Assembly (NCBI GenBank): GCA_025355955.1
Contig: JANXYP010000069.1
Span: 1-47,820, forward strand
Length of the DNA stretch: 47,820 nt
DNA from: Chloroflexota bacterium
GTDB lineage: Bacteria; Chloroflexota; Chloroflexia; QHBQ01
Direction of reading: 5' to 3'
Shown here: positions 38,679-47,608 of the stretch, in pieces
How the letters are laid out: each line of letters starts with the position of its first letter
Numbering within the stretch: the first letter of the stretch is position 1
The notes under the pieces: model-generated
Told to the model about the DNA's origin: nothing
The model's database searches: none
What the model saw: only the letters and a program-made list of their open reading frames with translations
Translations under genes and position numbers: made by a program

Positions 38679-41102
38679 CTATTGCTTTACGTTTACGATG
38701 CGCGTCAATGTCGGCGCAGTTCCCATATCCTTGCCATCGCTGTCGCTGGCGGGCAACGGTTGGTTGGGCGCAGCGGTGGTGGCAACCCGCACTTGGATGG
38801 CATAGAGGTTGGGAGGCTGATCGCCCGCCACCCACAAATCGCGGTAGTCTATATAGGTGGTCACTTTGGCCCACTTGCTGGTTGGCAGGTAGCCATTCAG
38901 TGGTTGCGCCCCGACGCTGCCGATTATCTTGCCGCTCTTATCCACGTAGCTGAGGGTGACGGTATAGTCGGCTTTCGGCTGGTCGTTGTCCACCCGCCAA
39001 TATAGAGTGAGCGGGAAGTAATCGGCACGAGTCAGCGTTACCAGGTTGGCGGCGCTGCACTTGCCCGCATCCAGCTCGGCGAAGGTGCAGCGGCCCTGCT
39101 CGGTATTGCTGTTGGGTGAAGGGGGCAGCCATTGCTGGTTGCGCGGCTCGTAGCTGTAGCCCAGCAGGTCGAGCTTATCCCCGTTGGCGGCGTTGTTGAA
39201 GGTATAAGCAATCAGGGTCTGGGGGCGAGGGTAATAGCTGCTCACATTTCCGTTGAAGTTGATGCCGTAGACATCCACACCGTTGTAGAACTGCGCGTCG
39301 TCCTCGAAGTAGTTGCCGTCCAGCCACCATTTGACCGAACCACGCGGATCCTCTAGCTTGACCCGCTCCGGCGATTGCACCAGCCAGGCCCGCCGCTTGT
39401 TGCTGATAATCTGGCTGAAGGTGGTATTCAGTTCGCGCATCGTGCCGGACATGATGATGCGCGGCTCGATGCCGTAGGCTGGCACGCTGGGCAAGTCGGC
39501 TGGCCCCGGCCCATTCTGCATATAGTAATCCACTGCAGTGAGCAGATAGCCAGGGTAAACGATGATCACATCGCCCGCCCGCATATGGGTCTTGACGTAG
39601 AGCATCGCCCCCCGCCAGTCCTCCTTGGTCGGTGCAGTGGTGAAGTTTATGCCCGCCAGCGCGCTGCCGCTGCTGATTGCCAACAATAGGATGGCGAAGA
39701 TGGCAACCAGTTTTGAGTTTTGAGTTTTGAGTTTTGAGTTTTGAGTTATTGATACCGAGGTTGTAGGGGCGGGATTTATCTCGCCCTGGGCGGGGTTCTG
39801 CACGCCGGGTGGGGTTGCCAGCCGCCGCCACAAATCGGGGAATGTAGCTGCACGTTCGGCCACACCCTTGAGTGGCGCAGCAATGCCCAGCGTCACCAGT
39901 GCCAGCCAGGCGGGTAGGGCAATAATAAGGTAACGCGGCTCAAACAGCGGTGCGCGCAGGGTGATTAGCCAGAAGCCGACGATCGGCACTACCAGATAAG
40001 CGAACAGCAGTGCGGCAGCAGCATGGGGAGTGCTGAGGACTGAGGACTGAGGGCCAGGAGTGCTGAGTGCTGAGTGCTGAGTGCTGAGTGCTGAGTGCTG
40101 AGTGCTGGAGGTGGGCAAACTCCCCTCCCGCCGGGAGGGGCTGGGGGTGGGTGTAGCAGATGTGCGCCAGCTAGCGATCAGCCCGACTATGGCAAGGATG
40201 GTGAATAGCGTGCCGCCTGCCAACTCCCAGCCCTGCATCCCATTGGGCAGGCGGTTGAGGCTGAAAGTGACGATCACCGCCTGTAGGATGTCGGGCAGGG
40301 TGGTGGGCGGGTAGAACTGGCTCACCGATGAGGTGTTCAGCAGGTAATCGGCGCGGAGGATAAGCAGCGGCACGAACGGTAGCAGCATTATCAAGGTGGC
40401 CCGCAGCCAGTAGCGCGAGTTTGCCAGCGTGCGTCGGCGCGTGAGCAACAGCCATGAGTAGTAAACCAGTTGGGCCAGCAAGATCAACACCGCCATGCCG
40501 TGCGCGTAGAGCGCTAGCAGGGTGATGATCACGTAGACAACCCAGCGGCGGGGCGTATTCTGCTCTAGCGCCAGCACGAATGCGTACATACTGCCCAACG
40601 TGGCGAACACCACCAGGGCGTACATCTTGGCTTCCTGCGAGTACCAGATATGGAATGGCGCAATTGTCAGCACCGCCGCTGCCAGCACGCCAACTCCCTC
40701 AGCCCAGCGCCGTGTCGTGCCACCCGCCCGCAACAATGCGCTGGTGAATAGGTAGATGAGCGGGATGGTGAGGGTGCCGAATAGCGCGGAAAGCGTCCGC
40801 ACTGCCGTCTCACTCTCGCCGAACAGGCGTATCCAGAAGTGCAGCATCAGGGTGTAGAGCGGCCCGTTCTCACCCGCGCTGGTGAAGGCGACCAGCAGCG
40901 AACCGATGTCGGCGTGCGCCCGCGCTACAATGTCGGTCTCGTCGAACCACAGGCTCTGGGTGTTGATATGATAGCGCCGCAGCAGCAATCCGATGCCAGT
41001 CAGCAGCAGCGCGGCGACACGCGGCCAGGTCAGCCATGCGCTCAGTGAGGCTAGCGATGGGATGGTGCGACGCTGGGTTATCGCTTTAGGTGTTGTTTCC
41101 AT
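38679..41102 (-). CDS. Large membrane glycosyltransferase (GT39/ArnT-like) with translated repeats
   Basis: An 807-residue protein with about a dozen membrane helices, then a soluble C-terminal domain of roughly 280 residues. The first external loop SLWFDETDIVARAHADIGSL carries the acidic catalytic motif of lipid-linked-sugar transferases. Two loops contain translated repeats. One at about 40029-40160 (coding strand) gives SPSRREGS from a family D palindrome, then STQHSAL heptads. The other at 39711-39790 gives TQNSKLK heptads and a family C-like segment. Both lie between hydrophobic helices. The heptamers are 7-nt units, so any gain or loss of one unit would shift the frame. Start at 41102; no clear Shine-Dalgarno. 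Confidence 0.8.
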   Translation of the reverse strand: METTPKAITQRRTIPSLASLSAWLTWPRVAALLLTGIGLLLRRYHINTQSLWFDETDIVARAHADIGSLLVAFTSAGENGPLYTLMLHFWIRLFGESETAVRTLSALFGTLTIPLIYLFTSALLRAGGTTRRWAEGVGVLAAAVLTIAPFHIWYSQEAKMYALVVFATLGSMYAFVLALEQNTPRRWVVYVIITLLALYAHGMAVLILLAQLVYYSWLLLTRRRTLANSRYWLRATLIMLLPFVPLLILRADYLLNTSSVSQFYPPTTLPDILQAVIVTFSLNRLPNGMQGWELAGGTLFTILAIVGLIASWRTSATPTPSPSRREGSLPTSSTQHSALSTQHSALSTPGPQSSVLSTPHAAAALLFAYLVVPIVGFWLITLRAPLFEPRYLIIALPAWLALVTLGIAAPLKGVAERAATFPDLWRRLATPPGVQNPAQGEINPAPTTSVSITQNSKLKTQNSKLVAIFAILLLAISSGSALAGINFTTAPTKEDWRGAMLYVKTHMRAGDVIIVYPGYLLTAVDYYMQNGPGPADLPSVPAYGIEPRIIMSGTMRELNTTFSQIISNKRRAWLVQSPERVKLEDPRGSVKWWLDGNYFEDDAQFYNGVDVYGINFNGNVSSYYPRPQTLIAYTFNNAANGDKLDLLGYSYEPRNQQWLPPSPNSNTEQGRCTFAELDAGKCSAANLVTLTRADYFPLTLYWRVDNDQPKADYTVTLSYVDKSGKIIGSVGAQPLNGYLPTSKWAKVTTYIDYRDLWVAGDQPPNLYAIQVRVATTAAPNQPLPASDSDGKDMGTAPTLTRIVNVKQ
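39711..39745. repeat. Heptanucleotide tract (TTTTGAG)5 inside a glycosyltransferase gene
   Basis: Five exact units. The coding strand reads CTCAAAA with no stop; the other strand has TGA in each frame. A C-like palindrome (TGTAGGGGCGGGATTTATCT) follows to about 39790. Confidence 0.9.
40029..40157. repeat. Heptanucleotide tract (TGCTGAG)6.7 plus family D palindrome inside a glycosyltransferase gene
   Basis: Degenerate units (GGACTGA) begin at 40029. Six exact TGCTGAG units and a partial one span 40061-40107. A family D palindrome (CTCCCCTCCCGCCGGGAGGGG) is at 40120-40140. All are read in frame as peptide. Confidence 0.9.
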
Positions 41103-41562
41103 ATGTTTCAGTTAACGTTCGGTTTGGGATAAGGTTCTGATTGTTCAAGTTTGCAAGCGGCCCACCGAATACCTGCTATGAGCATTGATGCGCTTCAAGC
41201 GGGCGTATGTCATGCGCCCATACGTCAAGGTTTGTTGCTTACGATGGGCATTGATGCGCTTCACCAGGGCGGGCCACCGCCCTATAGACATCAAGCTAAG
41301 GCAACAGCCACCCACATCATGCTGATTTGTGCCTAATGGTGATGGCTCTATGGGGGTCTGGGGGTTCAGCCCACAGAAGCTGCCCGCTCTAAATGCTGCG
41401 GGTTTGCCGCACCCCTGGCCTGCCCACGCCGCCAGCGGGTTGCATACAATCTTTCTGCTGTCTATGGGCGTATGCCATGCGCCCCTACGTCAAGGCTGGT
41501 TGCTTACGATGGGCAGTGATGCGCTTCACCAGGGCGGGCCACCGCCCGCCCCTACGATGCTT
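41103..41562. repeat. Intergenic region of family C and other repeats
   Basis: GGGCATTGATGCGCTTCACCAGGGCGGGCCACCGCC-type units occur at about 41245-41283 and 41512-41555, the latter 6 bp past the next gene's stop. CGTATGTCATGCGCCCATACGTCAAGG and CGTATGCCATGCGCCCCTACGTCAAGG are at about 41205 and 41469. 41319-41378 is the direct copy of the repeat seen inverted at 8913-8966. No coding region is supported. Confidence 0.7.
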
Positions 41563-43866
41563 CTAACCTTTCATCACTGCTCGTACCTGCTCCGCGATGC
41601 GTTCCCAGCCGACTGCGGCGGCAAGCTGGCGTGCGCCATTGCTCAGTCGCGTTCGCAGCACGGCATCGTCGGCCAGGTGGGTCAGCGCGATGGCGAGTGC
41701 GGCGGCATCGTCGGGCGGCACCAGCAGCAGGTTGTCGCCATCTTTCAACTCAGGCAAACCGGCATCACTCCCCTCCCACCGGGAGGGGTCCGCATCACTC
41801 CCCTCCCGCCGGGAGGGGTCCGCATCACTCCCCTCCCACCGGGAGGGGTCCGCATCACTCCCCTCCCGCCGGGAGGGGTTGGGGGTGGGCGTACGCTGTG
41901 GCGCAGTAGTGGAAACCGTGGGTAGGCCGTGGGCTAGCGCGGCCAGCAGACTGCCCCGCCGCAGGGTCGCGCCGTCGCGGAAGGGCAGTGCGGCAACGTC
42001 CGCGCCGCATAGCCAGGCTGACACCTCGCGCTCGGATACTTGCCCGCTACGGATAATACGCTGGCCCAGCCCCAACCGTTCTATCTCTGCCTCAATCTGC
42101 GCGGCAAAGCGGCGATTGGTCGGATCGCTGCTGCCAACTCCACCGCCGATGATCGCCAGCTTGAAGCGCGGTGGCAACGTTGCCAGTGCCTGCAGCAGCG
42201 TGTCCAGCCCCTTACTCTGGTTCAGTAGGCCGAAGTAGGCAATCAGCGTTTCGTCGCTGGCAATTTGATGCTCTCGCCGCCACATATCCCTTGAGTAATC
42301 ATCCGGTGGGGCGACTGCGATGTTGCTGCCAATAGGGATAACTCCCACCTTGTCGCTCCAGCCGGCCACCGCTATCGCATCCTCAGTGTTGGTTACGATT
42401 GCCGCATCGCTGAACTTTAGCAGCAGCCAGTTTGCCAGCCTTCGCACCGGCCCGGCTTTGGGAAACAGGTAGGGCAGCAGCAAGTCGTGGAAAGTGACTA
42501 CCACCCGCGCCGGGTTGCCGCGCAGCTTGAGGTAGAGCGGCAGGAAGTTGACCGCCAGGTGCATCCGATACGCGCCAGTCTGATACTGGATGTTCAGCGC
42601 GTCAATCTTCTGGTGTAGCAGCGCCCGCTGCACCGTTCGCAGCATCGCCCAGCCCGGGCCGGATTGTAGATTGCAGATTGCAGATTGTAGATTGTCGGCT
42701 GGAAGATGATCCTCAGCATTGGTGCTGGGCGAGGTTCTCCCCTCACCAAACCTACCCACAGGGAACCCACAAGGGGTTTCCCCGCTGGGGAGAGGCTTTT
42801 TGCTTTTGTCACCCACTACCAATACCATCGCGTCCAGCGCTTGCGCCAGCTCGTGGGTGTAGTCACCCACCCCGCCGGGCTGGGGGCGGTACTCTGCGGT
42901 GAGCAGCGCCAGCTTGGGCGCAGCGGCGGGGCGGACGTAGCAGCGCAGGCCGTTGCCCAGCAGTTGCATATAGGCGGCAATTCGCGCTGCTCGTAGCGGG
43001 CGCTTGTGGCCGAGCAGCCACTTGGCCGTCTCGTTGCCCATCTGCGCGACGTAGAGTAGGCGCAACCAGCCGCGCAGCAATCGCGCCTGGCGCACGCCGT
43101 GCCACTTCGCCCAGTAGCGCACCTTGCTAATGTTGAAGTTAATCGCCCGCCGCCCACTTGCCTGCGCCGCGCTCTGCCCCTCGTGGTGTACTACTGTGGT
43201 CTGCGGCAGGTAGACGACTCGCCAACCTGCCCGCCGGATGCGCTGGCACCAGTCGAGTTCCTCGCTGTACATGAAGAAACCGGCATCCATTGCGCCGGTT
43301 TGCTCAATCGCTGTCCGCCGCACCACCAGGCACGCACCAACCAGCCAGTCAGCCTCATGGGCGGCAGTGTTCGACTCGTCTTCCATGTAATAACGCCGTA
43401 GCAGTGGCAGCCGTTCCACCACTGCTTGCAACGGGGTACTCTCCAGCATCATGGTCAGAAATGTGGGGAAGCGGCGTGGGGAGGATTGCCACGCGCCGTC
43501 GGCGTGAATCAGGCGTGGGCCGACAACCCCAGCATCGGGATGCTCGTCCAAATAGCCAACCAGGGTTGCCGCGCTGTTGGCGGCTAGCTCGGCATCGGGG
43601 TTGAGCAGCATTACGTAGCGACCACTGCTGGCGGCAATCCCCTGGTTCACACCAGCGGAGAAGCCGCGATTGTCGGGGTTGACGATCAGCCACGCCGCCG
43701 AAAACTCATCTCGCACCAGCGCCACTGATCCATCCGCGCTGGCGTTGTCCACCACTATGACTTCGATGCTCAATCCACCGCTCTGCGCGAAGCAGGAAGC
43801 GAGGCAGCGGCGCAGCAGCGCAGCCACGTTCCAGTTTACCACGATAATCGAAAGATCTACATTCAC
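41563..43866 (-). CDS. Bifunctional glycosyltransferase (GT2-GT4 fusion)
   Basis: A 767-residue two-domain enzyme. The N-terminal ~300 residues are a GT-A family 2 transferase: LSIIVVNWNVAALLRRCLAS, VIVVDNASADGS, MLLNPDAEL and EELDWCQRIRRAGWRVVYLP resemble dTDP-rhamnosyl transferases. The C-terminal ~400 residues are GT-B family 4: LLTAEYRPQPGGVGDYTHELAQAL, LIAYFGLLNQSKGLDTLLQAL, IIRSGQVSEREVSAWLCGADVAALPF and EGSLLAALAHGLPTVST-like closure. Two insertions are translated repeats: KPLPSGETPCGFPVG...NLQSAICNLQSG in the first lobe of GT4, and four DADPSRxEGS decads near the C-terminus. The start is uncertain; GTG at 43866 (VNVDLSIIVV) is preferred. It makes surface polysaccharide in all likelihood. 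Confidence 0.85.
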   Translation of the reverse strand: MNVDLSIIVVNWNVAALLRRCLASCFAQSGGLSIEVIVVDNASADGSVALVRDEFSAAWLIVNPDNRGFSAGVNQGIAASSGRYVMLLNPDAELAANSAATLVGYLDEHPDAGVVGPRLIHADGAWQSSPRRFPTFLTMMLESTPLQAVVERLPLLRRYYMEDESNTAAHEADWLVGACLVVRRTAIEQTGAMDAGFFMYSEELDWCQRIRRAGWRVVYLPQTTVVHHEGQSAAQASGRRAINFNISKVRYWAKWHGVRQARLLRGWLRLLYVAQMGNETAKWLLGHKRPLRAARIAAYMQLLGNGLRCYVRPAAAPKLALLTAEYRPQPGGVGDYTHELAQALDAMVLVVGDKSKKPLPSGETPCGFPVGRFGEGRTSPSTNAEDHLPADNLQSAICNLQSGPGWAMLRTVQRALLHQKIDALNIQYQTGAYRMHLAVNFLPLYLKLRGNPARVVVTFHDLLLPYLFPKAGPVRRLANWLLLKFSDAAIVTNTEDAIAVAGWSDKVGVIPIGSNIAVAPPDDYSRDMWRREHQIASDETLIAYFGLLNQSKGLDTLLQALATLPPRFKLAIIGGGVGSSDPTNRRFAAQIEAEIERLGLGQRIIRSGQVSEREVSAWLCGADVAALPFRDGATLRRGSLLAALAHGLPTVSTTAPQRTPTPNPSRREGSDADPSRWEGSDADPSRREGSDADPSRWEGSDAGLPELKDGDNLLLVPPDDAAALAIALTHLADDAVLRTRLSNGARQLAAAVGWERIAEQVRAVMKG
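41761..41890. repeat. Four 30-bp family D palindromes in tandem inside the GT2-GT4 gene
   Basis: Units begin at 41761, 41791, 41821 and 41851, each with CCCCTCCC[A/G]CCGGGAGGGG. A and G alternate, giving a 60-bp higher-order period and alternating Trp/Arg in the protein. GGGGGTGGGCG completes a D element at the right. Confidence 0.95.
42661..42810. repeat. Composite heptamer and family D insertion inside the GT2-GT4 gene
   Basis: ATTGTAG ATTGCAG ATTGCAG ATTGTAG ATTGT (42663-42695) is followed by a family D element with a nested duplication (CCTACCCACAGGGAACCCAC, then CCCCGCTGGGGAGAGG and CTTTTTGC, 42737-42803). The whole stretch is open in the coding frame. Confidence 0.85.
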
Positions 43867-43909
43867 GCAGCGATGATACCAGATCGCTGCGCTTTGTCGC
43901 AAGGTTGGA

Positions 43910-45673
43910 CTAAGCGGTCTCCATAATCTCAGCCTGCAAGCCAAGCTCTTCGATTGATTGCTGGCGCATCAGATATTTCTGGATCTTGCCAGTCACAGTC
44001 ATGGGGAAGCCGTCTACGAACTTGACGTAGCGGGGAACTTTGTGGCGGCTGATTTTACCCTCACAGTAGTTGCGGATGTCGTCCTCGCTGGTCTGTACAC
44101 CCGGCTTCAGCTTGACCCAGGCCATAATCTCCTCGCCATAGCGGCGACTCGGCACGCCGATGACCTGCACATCGGCAATCGCGGGGTGGGTGTAGAGGAA
44201 CTCTTCCACCTCGCGGGGATAGATGTTCTCGCCGCCACGAATGATCAGGTCCTTGATGCGGCCCACGATGTTGACGTAGCCATGCTCGTCCATGGTCGCC
44301 AGGTCGCCGGTGTGCATCCAGCGGGCAAGGTCAATCGCAGCGGCAGTGGCCTCGACATTGTTCCAATAGCCCAGCATCACCGAGTAGCCACGGGTGCAGA
44401 GTTCGCCCGCCGCGCCACGCGGTACCACTGCGCCGTTGCTGGGGTCCACAATCTTGCATTCGATATGCGGCATTACCCGCCCCACCGTGCTGACCCGCTT
44501 CTCCAGTGGGTCGTCGGCGCGGCTTTGGAACGACACTGGCGAAGTTTCGGTCATGCCGTAGGCAATCTCCACCTCACCCATGTTCATCTTCACGTTAACC
44601 TGCTTCATCACCTCGATAGGGCAGGGCGAACCGGCCATGATGCCGGTACGCAGGGTGGAAAGGTCAAAATGATCGAACTCGGCGTGGTTAAGCTCGGCAA
44701 TGAACATGGTTGGCACGCCGTGCAGGGCAGTGCAGCGCTCTGCCTCCACCGCTTCCAGCGTCGCTAGCGGGTCGAAGCTCTCCGCTGGATAGACCATGGT
44801 TGCGCCGTGGGTGACGCAGGTGAGGTTGCCCATCACCATGCCGAAGCAGTGATACAGCGGCACGGGGATGCACAGCCGATCCTGGTCGGTAAAGTGCATC
44901 ATCTCGCCGACGAAGAAGCCATTGTTTAGGATGTTATGGTGGCTGAGGGTCGCACCTTTGGGGAAGCCGGTGGTGCCGGAGGTGTACTGGATATTGATGG
45001 GGTCGTCGAACTGCTGCTCACTCTGACGGGCGGCCAGTTGCGCGACCGTTACCAACTCGGCGCGGGCCAGCAGGTTGGGCCAACTCCACATCCCGGCGCG
45101 CTGCTCATCGTCTAGCACCACCAGATATTCAAGGTCAGGGAACTTCGCCGCCTGCACCCGCCCTGGGGTTGGCGGTAGCGCCGCCAGTTCGGGCATAAGC
45201 TCGTTCACCATTGCCACGTAGTCGCTGCTCTTTAGCCGCGCTGCCAATACCAGCGCCCGCAACCCCGATTGTTTTATTACGTACTCAAGCTCAGTGGTGC
45301 GGTAGGAGGGATTGATGTTCACCTGAATGACCCCAATTTTGGCGGTGGCAAACTGGGTGATTGTCCACTCGGCGACGTTGGCCGCCCAGATGCCCACCCG
45401 ATCACCCTTGTTCAACCCCAGCGCGATCAAGGCGCGGGCGCACACATCTACCGCCGCCTGCAACTGGCGATAGCTGTAGCGCAGGTTCTGGTGGCGCACG
45501 ATCAATGCGTCGTGGTCAGGATACTTCGCCACCGCTGCGTCAAAATTGGCACCAATGGTCTGCCCGATCAGCGGTACACTGGAAATGCCGCTGACATAGC
45601 TGAGGGGTAGCGGTACAACCAGCGGCGAGCCATGCTCCACTGTATCGCTAGGAGCTTCGATCAAGCCAGTCAT
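43910..45673 (-). CDS. Acyl-CoA synthetase (AMP-binding family)
   Basis: A 587-residue adenylate-forming ligase activating a carboxylic acid to its CoA thioester. [18 protein letters not shown] is the ATP/AMP loop, [18 protein letters not shown] the A5 region, [39 protein letters not shown] the hinge and A8 motifs, and [13 protein letters not shown] the A10 lysine. The closest look is to medium/long-chain fatty acyl-CoA ligases. GGAGGGCG precedes the ATG. It stops 44 bp before the glycosyltransferase start on the same strand. Confidence 0.92.
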   Translation of the reverse strand: MTGLIEAPSDTVEHGSPLVVPLPLSYVSGISSVPLIGQTIGANFDAAVAKYPDHDALIVRHQNLRYSYRQLQAAVDVCARALIALGLNKGDRVGIWAANVAEWTITQFATAKIGVIQVNINPSYRTTELEYVIKQSGLRALVLAARLKSSDYVAMVNELMPELAALPPTPGRVQAAKFPDLEYLVVLDDEQRAGMWSWPNLLARAELVTVAQLAARQSEQQFDDPINIQYTSGTTGFPKGATLSHHNILNNGFFVGEMMHFTDQDRLCIPVPLYHCFGMVMGNLTCVTHGATMVYPAESFDPLATLEAVEAERCTALHGVPTMFIAELNHAEFDHFDLSTLRTGIMAGSPCPIEVMKQVNVKMNMGEVEIAYGMTETSPVSFQSRADDPLEKRVSTVGRVMPHIECKIVDPSNGAVVPRGAAGELCTRGYSVMLGYWNNVEATAAAIDLARWMHTGDLATMDEHGYVNIVGRIKDLIIRGGENIYPREVEEFLYTHPAIADVQVIGVPSRRYGEEIMAWVKLKPGVQTSEDDIRNYCEGKISRHKVPRYVKFVDGFPMTVTGKIQKYLMRQQSIEELGLQAEIMETA

Positions 45674-45734
45674 ATGCGCCCTCCTGTGGCGGCAATGCGC
45701 CAGCGCTAATTATGCGTTCGGAAAAGGGTACTAA

Positions 45735-45869
45735 TATTACAGCCTCAGTTGGCACATTGCGCCAGATTGGTGTAGGGGCGAATCGCATACGCCCTGCCGA
45801 CTAGTGTCCGAGCCAATCGTAACTACGTCTAAGGCGAGTCTGAAAAGGGCGAACTACGGTTTGCCCCTA
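45735..45869. mobile_element. Truncated family B MITE joined to a family A core
   Basis: The left end TATTACAGCCTCA (45735-45747) and about 65 bp of interior match the intact family B element at 10048. The right end is missing; AGGGCGAACTACGGTTTGCCCCTACG (a family A core) follows at 45846-45871. This fills the gap between the nitroreductase and the acyl-CoA ligase. Confidence 0.7.
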
Positions 45870-45912
45870 CGAACCGTAAAACCGCTTTTCAAACACTCTC
45901 TTAGGACCGAGT

Positions 45913-46470
45913 CTAACTATAGCGCTCCTCATGCACAAGCTCGGATAGCGGCTTGCGAGCCTGCGCCGGATGGGGCCGGTTGTTGTGCGCCTCCACATGG
46001 GGATAGCCCAACGAGATGATGGTGCGGACGCGGCGCTCTGCGGGGATGCCCAACAACGCCTTGACATCCTTAGCGCCCTGTTCGCTCCACCAGGCAATTG
46101 CCGACCCTACTCCCTGAGCATCGGCAGCCAGCATCATCCGCTCGCTCAAGCGGCCCTCATCGTAGGTATTGCGCTCGTCGTCAGCATCCATCACTATCAC
46201 GATACCCACTACCGCATCCTTCACGTAGCTGACGAAGCCCTCGTATCCGGCCAGCTTACCCAGCGTGTCGCGGTCGCGCACCACCACGAACTGCCACGAC
46301 TGCACGTTCTTGGCGCTGCCCGACCAACGGGCCACCTCCAGCACCGCATCCACTACCCCTTGCGGCAATGGTTCTGCACGGAACTGCCGCACCTGCCGTA
46401 GCCCGCGCAGAAAGCTGATCTTCTCCTGTGGGGTGCAACCTGTCTCTTTTGCATCGTTTGAGTTAGTCAT
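45913..46470 (-). CDS. Nitroreductase-family flavoprotein
   Basis: A 185-residue FMN-dependent oxidoreductase. FLRGLRQVRQFRAEPLP is the N-terminal FMN-binding Arg motif. ARWSGSAKNVQSWQFVVVRD is the second FMN contact, AADAQGVGSAIAWWSEQG the third, and IISLGYPHVEAH the closing strand. Such proteins reduce nitro compounds, quinones or flavins; the substrate is unknown. AAAGGAG precedes the ATG. Confidence 0.88.
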   Translation of the reverse strand: MTNSNDAKETGCTPQEKISFLRGLRQVRQFRAEPLPQGVVDAVLEVARWSGSAKNVQSWQFVVVRDRDTLGKLAGYEGFVSYVKDAVVGIVIVMDADDERNTYDEGRLSERMMLAADAQGVGSAIAWWSEQGAKDVKALLGIPAERRVRTIISLGYPHVEAHNNRPHPAQARKPLSELVHEERYS

Positions 46471-46555
46471 CTTGTTTGTCTCCTTTATGTTGTGATCTCA
46501 ATATGATTTGCCTGCAATAGTGGGGTCTTTGCAATATTATAACACATAAGCGACG

Positions 46556-47449
46556 TTACAGGCCGATTTGCTCGATGGCCTCGCCTGCCTCCGCCTGCCC
46601 ACCCCACGGTTGCGACAAGAAGCCGCGCACGAATTGGTAGATGGAGAACACCTCAAGCGCGAACGGGCCATAGCCGAGGTAGCCAAGCAGCGGCATCTCA
46701 AACACGTGCCAGAAGCCGACAAAGGGGATGGTATAGTACCACTTGGGCATCGCCCAGTAGTTCCAAAACTCCCAGAATAGGCCGCAGACTGTGCCACCAA
46801 TGTAGAAGGCCAGCGGCACCCGCCAGTCGCCTCGCGCCAAATAACCGAGGATGCTGGGGCGGCCCAACGCATAGTTGATGGGATCGAGCATCAGCGCGAC
46901 GCAGCCCCAGATCAGGGGAAAGGCATATTGAGGGAAGAGTAGCGGCAGTGCCAGAAAGACGACCCCCAGCGCGAACACCATCGCCAGCTTCAGCCGCGTC
47001 AGGGTAAAGCCCCGCGCCCCGACCCGGCGCTGCAGAAAGCCGAGCGACAAGAGGAACAGCGCGGTCTCGAACTCCGCCGCCACCACCGTGCTGAAGAACA
47101 CGGTCATCAACACCTGCTGCCACCATGAAGGGATGCCCAGCGGGATAATGTAGCCCCAGTTGTGAACCACCGCGTTGGCCGCCTCGAATCCCCACCAGCC
47201 CATCGCCGACACCGGCAACATCAGCAAGAGATCGCGCCGCCGGTTCATCAGCAACGAATAGCCATCACGCCGATAGGTCAGCGCATCCACGGTCAGGATG
47301 TAGCCGAACCAGACCATCCCGAACCAGTAATCGGATAGCGGTCGCCAATGCACATAAGTAAGCGTTTGCCCCAGTACAATCAGCGCCAGACCCAGCCAGC
47401 CATAAGCCTTGAACTGCGCCTGTGCCGCATAAGTTGTCAGCTTCGCCAT
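46556..47449 (-). CDS. Uncharacterised polytopic membrane protein
   Basis: A 297-residue protein with about eight hydrophobic helices, rich in Trp and Tyr (WLGLALIVLGQTLTYVHW, YWFGMVWFGYILTVDALTY, FWEFWNYWAMPKWYYTIPFV). I do not recognise the family. MLPVSAMGWWGFEAANAVVHNW and NYALGRPSILGYLARGDWR appear in loops. The start at 47449 (MAKLTTYAAQ) is chosen; the longer open frame upstream is translated family D repeat. That repeat (47455-47495) leaves no Shine-Dalgarno. Confidence 0.6.
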   Translation of the reverse strand: MAKLTTYAAQAQFKAYGWLGLALIVLGQTLTYVHWRPLSDYWFGMVWFGYILTVDALTYRRDGYSLLMNRRRDLLLMLPVSAMGWWGFEAANAVVHNWGYIIPLGIPSWWQQVLMTVFFSTVVAAEFETALFLLSLGFLQRRVGARGFTLTRLKLAMVFALGVVFLALPLLFPQYAFPLIWGCVALMLDPINYALGRPSILGYLARGDWRVPLAFYIGGTVCGLFWEFWNYWAMPKWYYTIPFVGFWHVFEMPLLGYLGYGPFALEVFSIYQFVRGFLSQPWGGQAEAGEAIEQIGL

Positions 47450-47454
47450 CGTTG

Positions 47455-47495
47455 AACTCCCCTCCCACCGGCAGGGGCTGGGGGGGTGGGTACTT
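47455..47495. repeat. Family D palindrome at a gene start
   Basis: AACTCCCCTCCCACCGGCAGGGGCTGGGGG begins 6 bp upstream of the membrane protein's ATG. Confidence 0.7.
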
Positions 47496-47568
47496 GCCAC
47501 CGCCCCTACTTTACCGGCGTTTCGGTAATACGCGCAAGGATTGTGCCAGGATGCTTTGGCATCAACTA

Positions 47569-47577
47569 TGCTATAAT
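47569..47577 (+). promoter_or_regulatory. Extended -10 promoter
   Basis: TGCTATAAT (TATAAT at 47572-47577) lies 31 bp upstream of the PLD-like start; no good -35 is seen. AGGAGG follows at about 47597-47602. Confidence 0.5.
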
Positions 47578-47608
47578 ATCCAGACCCCAACTTTGCAGGA
47601 GGATAATC

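Noticed and set aside
39711-40107. Heptamer tracts as assembly artefacts
   Set aside because: Several different units occur at many separate places with consistent gene-relative orientation and open reading frames across them; an artefact would not produce this, although exact copy numbers may be misassembled.
47449-47590. Longer N-terminus for the unknown membrane protein
   Set aside because: The extra 47 codons are translated from a family D repeat and low-quality upstream sequence; the downstream ATG begins the hydrophobic protein.
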